A stretch of 64,000 bases of DNA. It comes from Marchantia polymorpha subsp. ruderalis. Its lineage: Eukaryota > Streptophyta > Marchantiopsida > Marchantiales > Marchantiaceae. A program made the translations under genes and the position numbers. Shown here piece after piece: positions 1 through 12,900 of the stretch. Under the pieces are notes generated by a model that ran no database searches, was not told where the DNA came from, and saw only the letters and a program-made list of their open reading frames with translations. The stretch is from the NCBI GenBank assembly GCA_037833965.1, contig AP031352.1:19076501-19140500 (forward strand), read 5' to 3'. Position 1 is the stretch's first letter. Each line of letters begins with the position of its first letter.

Positions 1-3000
1 GAATCTACTTTCGCTATAATGAGAAAAAAACCTACAATTCTAAAATTTTGGAATCAGAATGCCTCGAGAATTGCACTTACAAGGTTCAGGAACGTCTCTT
101 AAATACAAAGAACAAATGAAGATTATTAGCTGTGTGAACATATGGCATGTATGATATTCATTTCTCTGGCTAGCGTCCACAATGACTCTTATCAGCTAGA
201 ATCAGATTAAAGATAGATGTACAACTGCATTACTGAGGCAGTAAGCTGTACAAAGGCCAGTAATTGTTGTCAGTCAGCCATTCAAAAATGCCCCTCAATT
301 GTGCACATTATCTGTTGTCTTTAATGCACTCATACCTTCAAAAAAAAGAGAAAAATAAATAAAGCTAATACCAACAGTCATGTACAATGTCTCCTTGCTC
401 CTTGCTGACATACATGCAATCATTCTAATTAGCTGGAAATTACTTCACAAAGCTAGGACCTTACTTAGCTTCACGACACTAGTAAGTGTTAACTTACAAG
501 GCTTCAAAATCAAGTTCTGGGCTACCACAGATTAGCTGCTCCAATTCAACAGGTTGGAAGAGCTGCAGAATGTCCAGTTCATTTCAGTCAAAAAAAAATG
601 TTCTATCGATGATAGTTAGCCGATGCATTGCGTCCAAAACAGTAGATCAGAACCTAGTTCCATGACGTATAGAATTCCCTGAAACCCAATGCGCAATACA
701 ACACAAATCCTACTCACTCTCTGAGCAGCTCAAAATGAACCAAGTCGAATACTTCAAGCTATATTTATGGCAAGGATCTGTACTCACATCAAGAACATTA
801 CCCTTGCAGAGCTTTTGGAAACCATGCTTGAAGGCCTCAAACGCACGCTGTATCGATAATTCCATGTAGTACTGTAAAAAAAATTTACCAGGTTGCAGTC
901 AACATGAGGACACGAAGGCATGGATCGATCGGTCTGCGCATAAACTTAGCCTCGAGAGTCCAGCTTCTTAAATTACCATAATTTGACCAAAAGGGAATAT
1001 GAACAGAAACAACATAGGTTCATCTTTCTCATAAATCTCAGCAAGCTTAGTTCTATTGTGTGGAGAGTAGTGATAGCAATGACAGAAACGTAACCGATTG
1101 ATTGTGTCTTTACCTCCACACATAAATCTACGTACTCCTTCCGGTTCCCCTGAGTCACCGGAATCATGCCTCCATCGTTTTTGAGATCAACCGTTCTGAT
1201 GTCCCCAAATATATCTTGTACCGACACTTGGAAGGAACGCAGAAAGACAGCCTGCAAGCAAAAAGTGTAAGTTCCTCAAAGACCAGGGCTAAGTCAATAA
1301 TTTTGTCCACAAATGGCGACTGTGAATGACCTGGTGGCACAAGAATATATTCACTTCGTAAACATGGCCTACACTGAACACAACTCGTCAAGAGTGTGGG
1401 CTTGGATTTTCAACATATGCAGGAAATTCTATTTCTACACAATTGGCAAGTACAAGGAACAACATAAGACTTGTCCTTTGTCACAAGACTGCAGGTACCT
1501 CAACATCTCCCGTAAAACTTAGAAGTTGCTCCAGGCCTTTTGCAAGAATTGGATTCACCTGCATTTCACAAAGTTGCCTTAGGCCGGCTCTCAAAGCTAT
1601 TCTGACTCTTCAATTAGCTTCACAGAAGTGCCATTTAAGAATGGGTATGAGTCGAATATGTTAAAACTTATATCATACGTCCTTGTGACCAACTACAAAT
1701 TACAAAATTGTTAGTGAGGGCTTCTGTTGGTTTCAAGGACGCAGAACCATCCGAACATCCAAGGATGTATTAAAAAAAAAAAAAACAAAGAGCAACTTCA
1801 AACCGTTGTACATAGGTAAATATGAAGTTTTCATTTAGCAAGACAGGGTAACGTCTCTATGAGTGAAATCGGAGCGAAAGATTTATGGAGGGGTTACCTC
1901 AGCAAGATCCTCGAATGTTGGCGTTTTATTGAGCAACTTCTTGTAAATTACACTCGGAAAGTGCAACTCCAAGATGTGTCCGTTGTATATAGCTAATCCA
2001 AGCAATATACCGACAAGCTCGTATTCGGTATCCATGTCTAGGGGTGAAGAGTTAAACCAAAAACACCTCGTCTCCTCGTTATAAGAGAACATCCCATACT
2101 GCAGACGAAGAACACATCCATCATTCCAGATCAGTTCACAGTTCTTATGTAAAGGCAGGCAAAGAATGTGACTCCTTATTCTAGTGCTTAGAATCGCATA
2201 GACCCATTTTGAGGAAGAAATCTAACAGCAAATCTAAAGGTGTACGTCTAGGGGTAACTTCAAACAGGAGCAGTTCTATTCTCACTGCAGCTAAAACGAG
2301 CACTGTAAAACTGGATACTCCAAATCCCAATAAGACTAACAAGAATTTTCATGGTTGCTGTAAAATTTGAAGAATCTGAGGTTTAGCTAACCGAAACTTT
2401 ACGAGTTATTCCATCCTTTTCATGAATATTTTATTTCACATAAATCCCACACTTTTCTAGGTTGATACTACCTCACAACCACTTTCGCTACCTTGAAATA
2501 GCCTAGAAGAAAGGCATTATTACAAAAGTCCTGCGAATAACAAGAAAGTAGAAGGGATATATTCCGAGAAGTATTATATGGAATGCGTCAGTGAGTGGTT
2601 CGAGCCATATGGACAGCACTCAGGATGCATATCTTTCATTTGCCTATAAAAGAGCTTACGACATGGGAAGGATAATGCCTCCTGCTAAGATCATAGTTGC
2701 ATCATACGAGTGTTGATCCGCTCTACCAACTCCACGATTTCATCCACGTATGAAAAGAGCTGAATATGTGTTTAACAAACAGTTATATTTTTACTGATAG
2801 AGGAGAGAATAATTCTGAACAAAGTGGAAGACACAAAGTCGAACGGCGTCTGAAAGGTAACTAGACGTCTGGACAGAAGTCTTCCTTGCTATGGTCAGAA
2901 TTTCAATGGCCTGCCTATACCTTAGGGTCGAAGACCTCTCGAACGACAAGCTGAAAGAACTCCTTCTGGACTCCCCCTTCGTCAACACCTTCTTCTCCAA

Positions 3001-6000
3001 GAAACTGAACCTGCAAGCTCGGAGCAATTCAACATGAATCCCTTGCAGCATCGAAACATTTCCTTGGTCATTAGTACCTTCTGAAAACATACAGCCATTA
3101 ACATGACTACTAGACAGCTCAAGGATCTGTTCACAAGGAGAAGTAGTCGTTGTATGACATGCGAATCCTACTCTTTATGAATGCTGACTCTAAAGATTAA
3201 TTCTTGTTGTGTGGTGAAACAGTGAATATTTCAGAAAAACATCTTGAGATTCAGGTAGGCTTTTCCGGATCAGGGAAGAACTATGAACCAAGTCATAACG
3301 GGCTGCAAAGCCAGAACATGATTCATACTAGTCGGCGGGAAGTAGTTACAATCATACCTTCAAAGGTTTTTTCAGATCATCTGATTGTTGTTGTATCTGT
3401 TGCAAAACACAACAATGCGAAAATTCAGATTCAGAACCTGGAAAAGTGGAAAAAAGGAATTCACCACAATTTGTTTCTACACTTGAACTCCCTTACAATG
3501 TCCAATCTGGATAGAAATTAGACAAATAAAATCTTCATAAGTGAGACGGACAAGTGACTGGAATGACGTAAAAATATTGAGTCTCTAAAAGGTACACATG
3601 GATCAAATTTATCGTATTCAGGTGAAGATTTTTATGAGACCTAACACTTGAGACTATGTCTGACACAAAATCTGGAAGAAGCTCTTTTATCTACAGATAA
3701 CGCTTTCACGCGCCTTGATGCTGATGGCTTTATTTCAAGTTAACTTCGACTTAGAATAAAGGAGAAAAGGAAACCATGAAAGCAGCATTAAAATACAAAA
3801 AAAACCAATTAGAATCGCGAATACGATCCTTAATAACATGGAGCGGATACTATATATGATGAATATGGTATGGATGTATATGGTACTATAGCCAAGAAGC
3901 ACAATACATTACGATTATGCGATGAATTGTGTTGTAGCATCAGGGTTAAGCTTCCACCTATGGACTATTTGTATGGAGAAAAAAAAGACAAGACGAACTG
4001 AAGGTTCAAACCTGGAATATCGTTTCTCGGATTAGATTTTCTCGGTTCACTCGTAAAACCAGGTAAGGGCACGTGGCACCAATGAATATTGACCGCAAAA
4101 CTGCGTCTTGGAATTCATGCCTCATTTGAACATTTGCATCCAGCTGTAGGATCTTGCTTTTGCTTGACGGATCATAGATAAACGGATACTTGCAGAAGGA
4201 AAACGGGAACCTGAACAACCATGAGTCAAATTATGTCAGTGAACCAAACCGTGCATGAAAGGATAAGTCAGTGTACGCCATGAGTGAATAAATCACTTGA
4301 GGATTCCTGAGAAAAGGGCAGTTATCTTCTTTGGTCCGTAAAGTTCTTCACTATATTTTGAACCTGACGTGTTTCATTGGACGTCACTGCTTTGGCTTGT
4401 ACAACAATCACAAAATATAGCATTTCGACCCTTTTAGAATACCCTCATCACGACGCGGAGAAGATGTTGTATATCAAAGCTGGACCCAAGTACAGTACCT
4501 GTCCGGGTTCCTCCATCTTCGGAAGTCCTCTTTCAAGTCAAACTCATCGTTGTTCACTGCATCATTGTAGAAGGATGTGAAGCTAAGGTGTTGAGATTTT
4601 TCGTTGACAGCATCTGCGCAGTTAATTAAGGAATGTGCTCGAAGATTTTAAAAACTCAAAGCCAGCAAGACAGAAAGTCTTCCCTCACGTGGGCAGTTAG
4701 CATCCATGTTGGAATCTTTGAAAAGCAAAAACGAATTCTTCTCCAGATCTGCCAATTATATTCACCCACAAATTCAAAGCATATCTCAACCTTAACCTGG
4801 TATGGATACAGATTTCTCGTAGTACATCCACTCCTATAACGACCTGGTCACTGCCGACATTGCTGGTGATAAAGGTCTGAACAATCGAAACGAGCTGCTC
4901 CAGATGCTCCTTGCTATATCTGCCACATAAATGATCCAAGTATAAGATTGTAGAAATAAAACTCTCAGGCCGAATCTCAATGACGTGAACTGACTACGAC
5001 CAGGCTTTCAGTACATTCTGTGATCTGCTAAGTGATAACCACGTCTACAAAATTTCAAGACAAACCTGACATCCAAATCTGCTCCTACATTAAGCTAGTT
5101 AACGACGAAAGCACAGAAAAGTCCAAAGAGGAAAAAGCTTCAACGACAAAAGACCTTTCCTATCCACCATATAATACAAAGTAGAAACTGAAAGGCTACT
5201 TAGTGCAGCAGGAAACATCGTTAGGTTAATGACCAACACTAAACTTCAAATAACAAAAACATACTTCTCAAGAGCCTGCAACAAAATGGTCTTGCAATTC
5301 GAAGGAAGGTTGAGAATTAGCTTCCACAGCTTCGTCAGCACGTTATGATAGTCAGGTGACTTGAAAAGCCTATTCTGTTAAACGCAGAAGAACATTGTTA
5401 CCAACCCGAAGTTTCCAGGTATTAGATTCTTCATGCTGTATCCAAATAGAAGAGGTGATACAGAAATATTCTAAGGATACATAACAAAGAAAAGAACTCC
5501 CCACCAATCATCAGAAGCAGGAACTGGAACAGCCAAAGAGCAGGACACTACGGCTACATAGCTGAGACCACGAAATCGACGATATTGGCCAGGGAGATGT
5601 GAAGCTCCGCTCGGCGCTTTAAAAACTAAGAATAGAAGGTTTATAGTTGTGCATACTGTTATTAAGAGATGCTGCCTGCAATTTCACTGTATGGTATGAG
5701 ATAGGGTTTAGAACGTCATCACACCTCGAGAAGAGCGATTATCGTCCGAATCACGGGGGTTGGCTCCAAGTGCCGAGTTCCGTTTTTTGGATCTACTGAG
5801 AGGAGCAAATCTGTTAAAAGCTTATCACTTGATTCCATAATGGCCGATTTCACTTCCCCTGTTTCCTGAGAGAACGTACATTTGGTGCAACAAGTTTAAA
5901 TCAATCCCAAATTGTACTCATTAGAATTTACCTGTCATACTTACAGAACAAGCGTGCTAATAGCAGATCAATAAAGCAAAGTAAATACGACAAATATAAA

Positions 6001-6709
6001 TAATCCACGTGTCATCTACCTGTACGTCCAAAATGCACCGTGTCCTTTCAAACAAAGTGAAGGACCTACCAGTTCGATAACAGCATCATAAAATCTTTTG
6101 AGCAGAGCCAAGTCGACGCCGGCGACTGTAGTCAAAACAAAATCAAGGCTCTTTCAAAAAAACATACACTGTAGTTGGATTCTGCACGTCGGGTGGACAC
6201 TCTGGGACCCGAAAGATTCGTATGAATAGAATCGATTGTTGACTGAGCTCAGTTTATTTGAAAACTAAAGAGATGTATCCAATCATTAGCAGGTAGAAAC
6301 TTTTTCTTTATAACTTAGCCTTAAGGCTATTTCTTTAAAAACTAAGCCTTTTGCCACCACTGTGAAAGTCGAGGAGACGGGATTGCAGCAGAACGTCGGT
6401 TAAAACAAAATGCCCAGACGCATTTAAGAAAAGACTGGCTGATGAGCGTACAGAGAAGAACAAAGAAACCACAGAAGAACAAATGATCTCAGGTTGAGTT
6501 TATACCCAAAATCGTTGATTTTGCATGATTGGGTACAGAGGTTTCCCTTCCACTCCCAGATCCATTGGATGGCAGAAAACACTTGCTTAATGCATTTGCC
6601 GAGGAAAAGGTAGCTCTGATCATTCTTAGCAGCTCTCCATAATTTGATGAAACTTTCGCGTGCCCCAGTTCTTCCATTAATGTACACCTCTCCGACACCG
6701 TAGACTCAA
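1..6709 (-). CDS. E6AP/UBE3A-like HECT E3 ubiquitin ligase (partial at both ends)
   Basis: HECT ligases accept ubiquitin from an E2 onto a catalytic cysteine and pass it to a substrate lysine. I resolved 15 minus-strand exons with GT/AG borders and continuous phase: 6709-6506, 6125-6070, 5865-5725, 5625-5558, 5369-5265, 4919-4810, 4613-4499, 4210-4012, 3396-3358, 3010-2921, 2098-1898, 1558-1499, 1251-1114, 871-788, 562-498 (about 558 codons). The first seven match the helical region before the HECT domain of human E6AP (seen: [34 protein letters not shown]). The HECT N-lobe follows: [48 protein letters not shown], then the start of the C-lobe ([13 protein letters not shown]). The frame leaves the window in phase 2 after LDFEA, so the active cysteine is outside. 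The 5' exons, including any AZUL zinc finger, were not found. Among HECT classes E6AP/HECTD2 fits best; UBE3B/C (UPL6/7) fits less well. Confidence 0.9.
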
Positions 6710-8700
6710 CTGCATAGTGTAAGTTGTGTTAGCTGTATTAGGACCTACCTAAGTTTCAGCGGTTTACAGATAATCAAGATGCCTGTGTATTCAAAAGAGC
6801 TAAAAAAGTTCAACTAGAAGACAGAGTCCCTTACATAGTTTGAGATCGAAGAACCTACTTATGCAACACCAAATTCTTTGTGGTTTCTAGATGAGTGGAA
6901 AGCACTAAACAAAGTTGGGAAGCAAAGTGAAGGTAAAACAGGATGTCACGAATACGAAATCTGTAACTCTTGGAAACAGTTCTCTGTGCGTACATGCTGC
7001 TTGGGTGTATCATATCATTCTCCATAACTGATCCAGATACCAACCCTCTGAATTCGTGCCGTGGCAGAGCATAGATTCATAATTGCACTCTTATTTAGTG
7101 CTTATCACGCTGTCATGATCAGTAGGTTCTGTGCAGGTAGATTTATAAGAAGAAACACCGAAGTGATTTGTCACAAAATTCTTCTCCACGAGAGTGCACG
7201 ATTGCATTTAGCAGGAAAAAATTTTGACTCCATGGTTTGTGTGCAACCAGCGATGATGACAGGGTGCGAGGGCGGGGTCACCTGGTTCTAGCAATTCTTC
7301 ATATCCTCATTGTGAAAAGTAGATACTTTCAAGTATGCCCTTTGACACACAACTGCAATTCAGCAGAGTGGTCATTTGAATAGAAACCTTCAGAACAGAA
7401 AAACTCGACTTCATCTCGGGCTAAATCAATTTCATACTGCAGATAATTCAACCGCTTATAGAACCAACGGACGAAAAGTACCAATTGTATCTTGCTGAAA
7501 TATTTGACTATCCGCACTTGTATTGAAGAGTCAGATTTATGTAAATTGCAAGCCAGAAACACCCAAGACAGGAACAATGAAAAGAACGTGGCCGATACTT
7601 TTCCCGACTTGAAAATGGCAGCTACAAGCCTTGTACAAGTCATGTTGCGACGATTAGGTGTCAAGACCTTAACAATAGCAGCTCATTTTTCCAACCTCAA
7701 AACGTTACATGTCACAGCATCTGATCAGGCTGTAAGACTACCCAACTCTTGGGCCGTTTACTCAACCATGAGGACAAAACAGTGGAGTTCAGATATTGTA
7801 CCTGGCCTGCTGGAATATTTGAACTCAAGAGAAGCTTCATCGGCGAGCATTCCTCGTCTTTTAAGAGCTTCAAAGTATCTGATGAATATAGAGATCATAA
7901 CGCTATAATCAGCAGCGGTTAGGGACGACCTTCTTGCGGAATGGAATCAGCTCTCCTGACCTCGGCTGCTTCGAGGACAGTTATGGCTTATTCAGCGAGA
8001 ATCATTCGCAAAATGCTTCCCGTCTCGCAAACACTCAGATATCAAAGAGAGTAGAATTCACATCGTGTGCATGCCTCAAATTGCACTGTTTTCAACTAGA
8101 ATAATACATGAGGACAATTAGCTGGTATGTATTTCTCATATGATACTGGCAACAATTGTAACAGGTTGGTCTAACCGAATACACTTTCATCTGCTATGTG
8201 CAGCATATTCATCAAATGTTGAATCATTTTTTCCGAACCATGAGGACCATTTGACAGTCAGTTTTGGAGGACAATCAATCAAACTCCATGGCTCATCAGG
8301 AGCTGTTGATTTGAGATGAAGTTCTAATGGATGACCATGCGATTGAATACGCTTTGAAATTGAGGCTTTGGCTAATATTGCAATAGGATAGAGTATGAAC
8401 TCCTTTCCAATTTGGAAACTCGAAAGGATCTGCACCTGCCCCTGGGTCCTCAGAGAAAGCAATACGTGCCCTACTCTCCTACGCTGTGCTGGAGACTCAA
8501 ACCCTGCATCTGATCCTCCCAACTCCTCCCGCCGAGACCTCTAGCGCAACAATCCAAACCCAATTTCGACACGCAATCGAGCTCGATCTTAAAATACTTG
8601 GCCGAACTCTAAGGACAAACGCTGCCCGAAAAACAGGACACACAGAAGCCGGGCTGCAACAACAGCCAATCACTAACCTGCTCAAAATCTCAAGAGATTT
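6710..8700 (-). other. Unresolved 5' part of the HECT gene
   Basis: The first resolved HECT exon starts at 6709 with two bases of a split codon, so at least one coding exon must lie upstream on the minus strand. Open minus-strand stretches exist at 8187-8522 (no family recognised) and 7329-7664, but neither joins in phase to a recognisable N-terminal domain. I could not find the cysteine pattern of an AZUL domain. No other gene is supported here. Confidence 0.35.
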
Positions 8701-9420
8701 GTGAGTAGGAGCCATGTGGAAAATCATTCACTCGGACTCCCAACCGGACGAGCTTCTACCGACCGCCCCCTCCGATCTCACGCCACATTCATTACTCAAG
8801 GCTTGATTCTCTCCACCACTCGGAACCATGCTTACAAAGCTCCGCTGTGCGCTGATCTCCGCTGCACCAGAAGCTAATCCGCAAAAATCGATGCGGATCT
8901 GGGAAATTGCTAAAGCTGTATGCAACCCCTGCACAATTCGCGGAAGTGGGCACTGGATTGCGGAGGCAAAACTACACGCGTGTCCGGCGGAAACAGCGAG
9001 ACGGAAGAAGCAGCAAAGGGCAGGCTCTCGCGCACGGACCCAACAAAAGGTCCTCGGCCTTCGACGCCCTGGTTCCCCCTTCGTCCCTTCGACTCAGACC
9101 CCGAATGCCCCATGGCCCCCATCCCTATCTTCCGGCCCCGTGGCTCTGGTCAGGCGCGCTCCTTTTCGCTCACTTCCGGCGGCCGTTCTCCGTCAGAGAT
9201 CCGACCAGCGCTTCGCACCGGGACTCCTTGCCTCTTTCCGCGTCGACACCCTCGCTCGCCGGCCCCGTCGGATCGCCCACTGACCACGGCCCCGGCTCTT
9301 TTGAACCAGGCTCGGCCCGGCGACTCTCCTCATAACCGGCGATGACCGGTGGCTCCAGACCGGGGTGTTCGAATTCACGAGAATAATCTTATTTTGTGCG
9401 CGTCGGGCGGGGGAGGCTGC
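8700..9420. promoter_or_regulatory. GC-rich island, probable promoter region
   Basis: A block rich in G+C and CpG in otherwise AT-rich surroundings, immediately beyond the 5' side of the minus-strand HECT gene. Several long open frames overlap here on the plus strand (8828-9283, 8907-9335, 8920-9345) in different phases, which is expected when stop codons are rare in GC-rich DNA, so I do not call them genes. The likely role is the promoter and leader of the HECT gene, and possibly of a plus-strand transcript entering the hairpin at 9.8 kb. This is inference from position and composition. Confidence 0.4.
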
Positions 9421-9786
9421 AGGGAGTCCCGTCTCCGGAAAGACGGCGAGGTAAAAAAGAGATCTGGATGAGCATGATGGAATTCACTTTCACTACTTAC
9501 TCGCTAACCCACATGCATGCATACAGACCTCTCCCCCCCGCCATCTCACCATGGCCATCCTACGGTAGGATTTCTACCCTACTCCCTACTTGCGACCGGC
9601 CATCTCAACCATTTTACCGTCTCCGCTGTTCCAGTCGCATCTTCCGGACGAACTTCCTTATCCCTGGGACTTTGTACCACGGAGGCCTTGGTTTCGAAGT
9701 ACTTGCTTCACATTCCCTTGTCCCCACGTGCTCTCCTCCCTTTTCCAGGGGTGAGTCTGCATTGTCTGTTGGTCACAGCGGGTCCT

Positions 9787-9920
9787 GTCATCGACGTAAC
9801 CCTGGTCGCAAAGCACCTCCAGTTACTCAAACGCCCCGACTGTAAACTCATTCACATAAGTTTGCAGTCGGGGCGTTTGAGTAACTGGAGGTGCTTTGCG
9901 ACCAGGGTTACGTCGATGAC
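9787..9920. repeat. 62-bp near-perfect inverted repeat with 10-nt loop
   Basis: Left arm 9787-9848 and right arm 9859-9920 are complementary at every position except 9843/9864, which would be a G-U wobble in plus-strand RNA. The loop is 9849-9858. Pairing is poor beyond the arms, with only scattered matches for about eight more bases. If transcribed, it forms a 62-bp hairpin, long and clean enough to be a Dicer-like substrate (inverted-repeat siRNA or young MIRNA locus). It sits just downstream of the GC-rich island at 8.7-9.4 kb. A local palindrome created by DNA repair or an assembly foldback would look the same. Confidence 0.95.
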
Positions 9921-12900
9921 ATTACCTGTCACAGCCTACGGTAGCTACTCTTCAATTGCATTGTCTTCAATTGAATTGTCTTCTTCCTTGGTCCTTTTCC
10001 GGAATGAGTGTTCCCACTTCTATGAAATGAATTTCCGACTCCAAATGCGCATGTTTGAAACTTTGAGTGAGGGCATCTCCGTCTGCACTATATGACGACA
10101 GTTGGACGTATCAGTTGGCAAGTGGATGGATATGGATGAGTCTACAGAAAAGGGGTGTGCTGTTTTGCAGTGGACTTGTACTTGGTTCTGAAGTAACCAT
10201 TTAGTTGCGAACTTTGCGATAACCTATCCTACACATGATACTGTTTTCGAATGAGATGATTATCCACTCATCTATCATCATTCACTGGACCGCAAGTGGA
10301 CCACTATGTTACAAGATAAATGATTTTTTGAATATGCTCATTGCTCATCACCTCGTTTCTCCGATTTAAAATCATATGACATTCTGTAACTAGACGTCAA
10401 CGAGGGTAGAATGAGAAAGAGTGTAGAAGAGTTTACCATAGTATGTATCAAGTATATCATTTTTAAAATCCACATTATATCGTCTATTCTACGTAATAGA
10501 CGTCCTTTTTTGTTAAGAGAGCATTACCTACTATGATTACGTGATGTTTCTTCATTTGTTATTGTACAGTGCAGGAATTTTATTCTACAGAATTCAGATG
10601 TCAGATGTACAACATATTGTGTTTCTCATGGTGATGTTTTTGTGACCTACTCCCATCTACCCTTTTGATAGTCTCTGTGTAAGACTTGCTGTAGTTGTGT
10701 TATCCTTTTTATAATAATTACTACCCTTGTGACAAAATGTAGCTTTTCAAAATCATCTAGTTCATATATCCTTCAAACAGGTACATTAATGTGAATGATC
10801 CCAAGCTTCTACAAATACTTCAACACAAAATTTCATAAAACCTCAAGAAACAATGGTAAATTATTTTGCAATGAGCATAAAAGCAAATTTTTGCTTAAGA
10901 GAACCGATAAAAACATTTCATTAAAAATGAAGAAAAAAAATTTAAAGAAGAAAAGAATATTTTCAAATTTAAAAAAAAAAGAAAGAAAAAAAATCTTATA
11001 AAAAAGAATTGTTTCAATATTTGATCACATATATATTTAAATTCACATCAAAACTTTATGTTTTGCTAAATCAAAAAGCCTGAATTATTTTTTGTGTGTC
11101 AGCTACGCAGATAAGAAATACATAAAATTAAGAATGTTGAAACACTATTAAATATATTATATCATATCTCAAAAATAATTAAATTTAAAATCTGTGAATA
11201 AATATGTCTACAATGCAGTAAATTTCATGATCAAAACAATCTACATCATTATGATAAAGTTTGAAAGTTATTCATTATAAATCAAACTCGTCATATTTAT
11301 TTCAAATATTTATTTTTTACTATTTATTTTTATAATATGAGTTTGAGTTTGAAAAGAAAAATCAAGATGATTTTATTCATAATAGTAAATTATGTACATG
11401 TATAAATTTTACTGTAAATTTACATCTTGAAATTAAATTTTTTGATGAAAGATTTAATATTTTCTTAAAATGTATATATTAAATATATATGTTTACAATA
11501 TCAGTGAAACAAAAAGAAAAAATTTCCATATATGTGCATAGATTATAATCTCATACCTTGGTATCTTTCTTTATTCAAACTGCTTAAATTATCGTTATTT
11601 CTAATTTTATTGTTATTATTAATGACAAAAATGTTTGAATAATATCTTTGTGTGATCCTGAGAACAGAGATTCAATGAAAGAAAACAACAGTTCATAGTG
11701 TTTCGGCTTGTATGTACATTGTGGCTATGACCACCTTGATTCTTGTGTCTAAAAAATTATATTTCTAAATATATAAGTAATCTAATCATAGTCTAATCAT
11801 AATGAGTCATTTTCATAATATAGAAAAAGTATCAACAAAAGTTGTGAAAAGAATTAAACATTATAATTCAATCATGATTATAACATAATTAAGGTGATGA
11901 CAACTTAAATAATGATGACATAAGTGAAATCCTGTTGCAACAGGTGTCACTTATTTTTGTCACTTATTTTATCACTGTATACAATGTAAGATAATAATAA
12001 TTTAAAATATATAGTTTATGTTTATGATAGGATCTATTGATATGTTTAAACTCAATATTATGATAAGTTGAAATAAATTCAATTATGAATTATAAAAAAT
12101 ATTATTGTATTAATCTTGATCATCAGATATTTTTTATTGTATATATATTTTGAAAATATCAAATAAAAATAAATTCTTGCTAAATTTAAATGTTCAAATC
12201 ATTATGCTTACAACATTAAGTCATTTTAAAGTTTCAAAAGAGAAATATTTTATATTTTTCTCTTAAATATGGAATATTCAGATATTTCAAAATATATAAT
12301 TTTTTTGACGCAATAATTTTTTAATTAAAATAATAATTAATGAAATTTTAGAATTAAAATACATTTCAACCTTGAAGTCCTTTTATTACATAAATCATTT
12401 TCAAAAAATGTTAATTTTTAATTTCAAAAAAAATTATTTGCATTATTCAGAGTATAAATTTTCAATTTATGATTTTTTGTAAATGAAGAATATAAAAAAA
12501 TCCCAATTTTTCAAAAATTTTAAAATGTTGTGAATATTAACTTATAAATTTAGGTAATAAAACTTGTTCTAAAGCTTTCTTACTAATCTTAAATTACTAC
12601 AAATCAAACATTAAACTTTGCTATTAAATGCAACGTTCGATAGAAGCATGTATGTGCAATAATATTACATTATTAAGATTATTCTGGAATATGTTTTTCA
12701 TGAAAGTCTCAAGCATTCGTTAAGTTTCTTTAAATTTGGCTTTTCGTTTTCAAATATTTGAAATAAGAATCACAGTAAACAGCAAGATTTTTCAAATTTA
12801 CAAATAAGTCATTTGAATTTTTTACTTTCATGGGTTTTATAGAATTAAATATTCATGAAAATTCAATCAGAAATATGAGAGTACATGCATATAAGAAAAA

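Noticed and set aside
2590..2640. tRNA T-loop-like string (GGTTCGAGCC)
   Set aside because: No cloverleaf with acceptor and anticodon stems can be built around it.
2791..3090. 99-codon minus-strand frame
   Set aside because: The true HECT exon (3010-2921) reads in a different phase; this frame does not match the family.
7492..7908. 138-codon plus-strand frame
   Set aside because: Starts at TTG, has no domain, and lies within the probable 5' part of the minus-strand HECT gene.
8828..9345. Three overlapping plus-strand frames of about 140-150 codons
   Set aside because: Simultaneously open phases in a GC-rich block indicate few stop codons, not three genes.
9517..10095. 192-codon plus-strand frame
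   Set aside because: It reads straight through both arms of the inverted repeat and shows no domain; more likely chance than protein coding.
10795..11001. Lys/Asn-rich open frame
   Set aside because: Product of an A-rich tract in AT-rich intergenic DNA.
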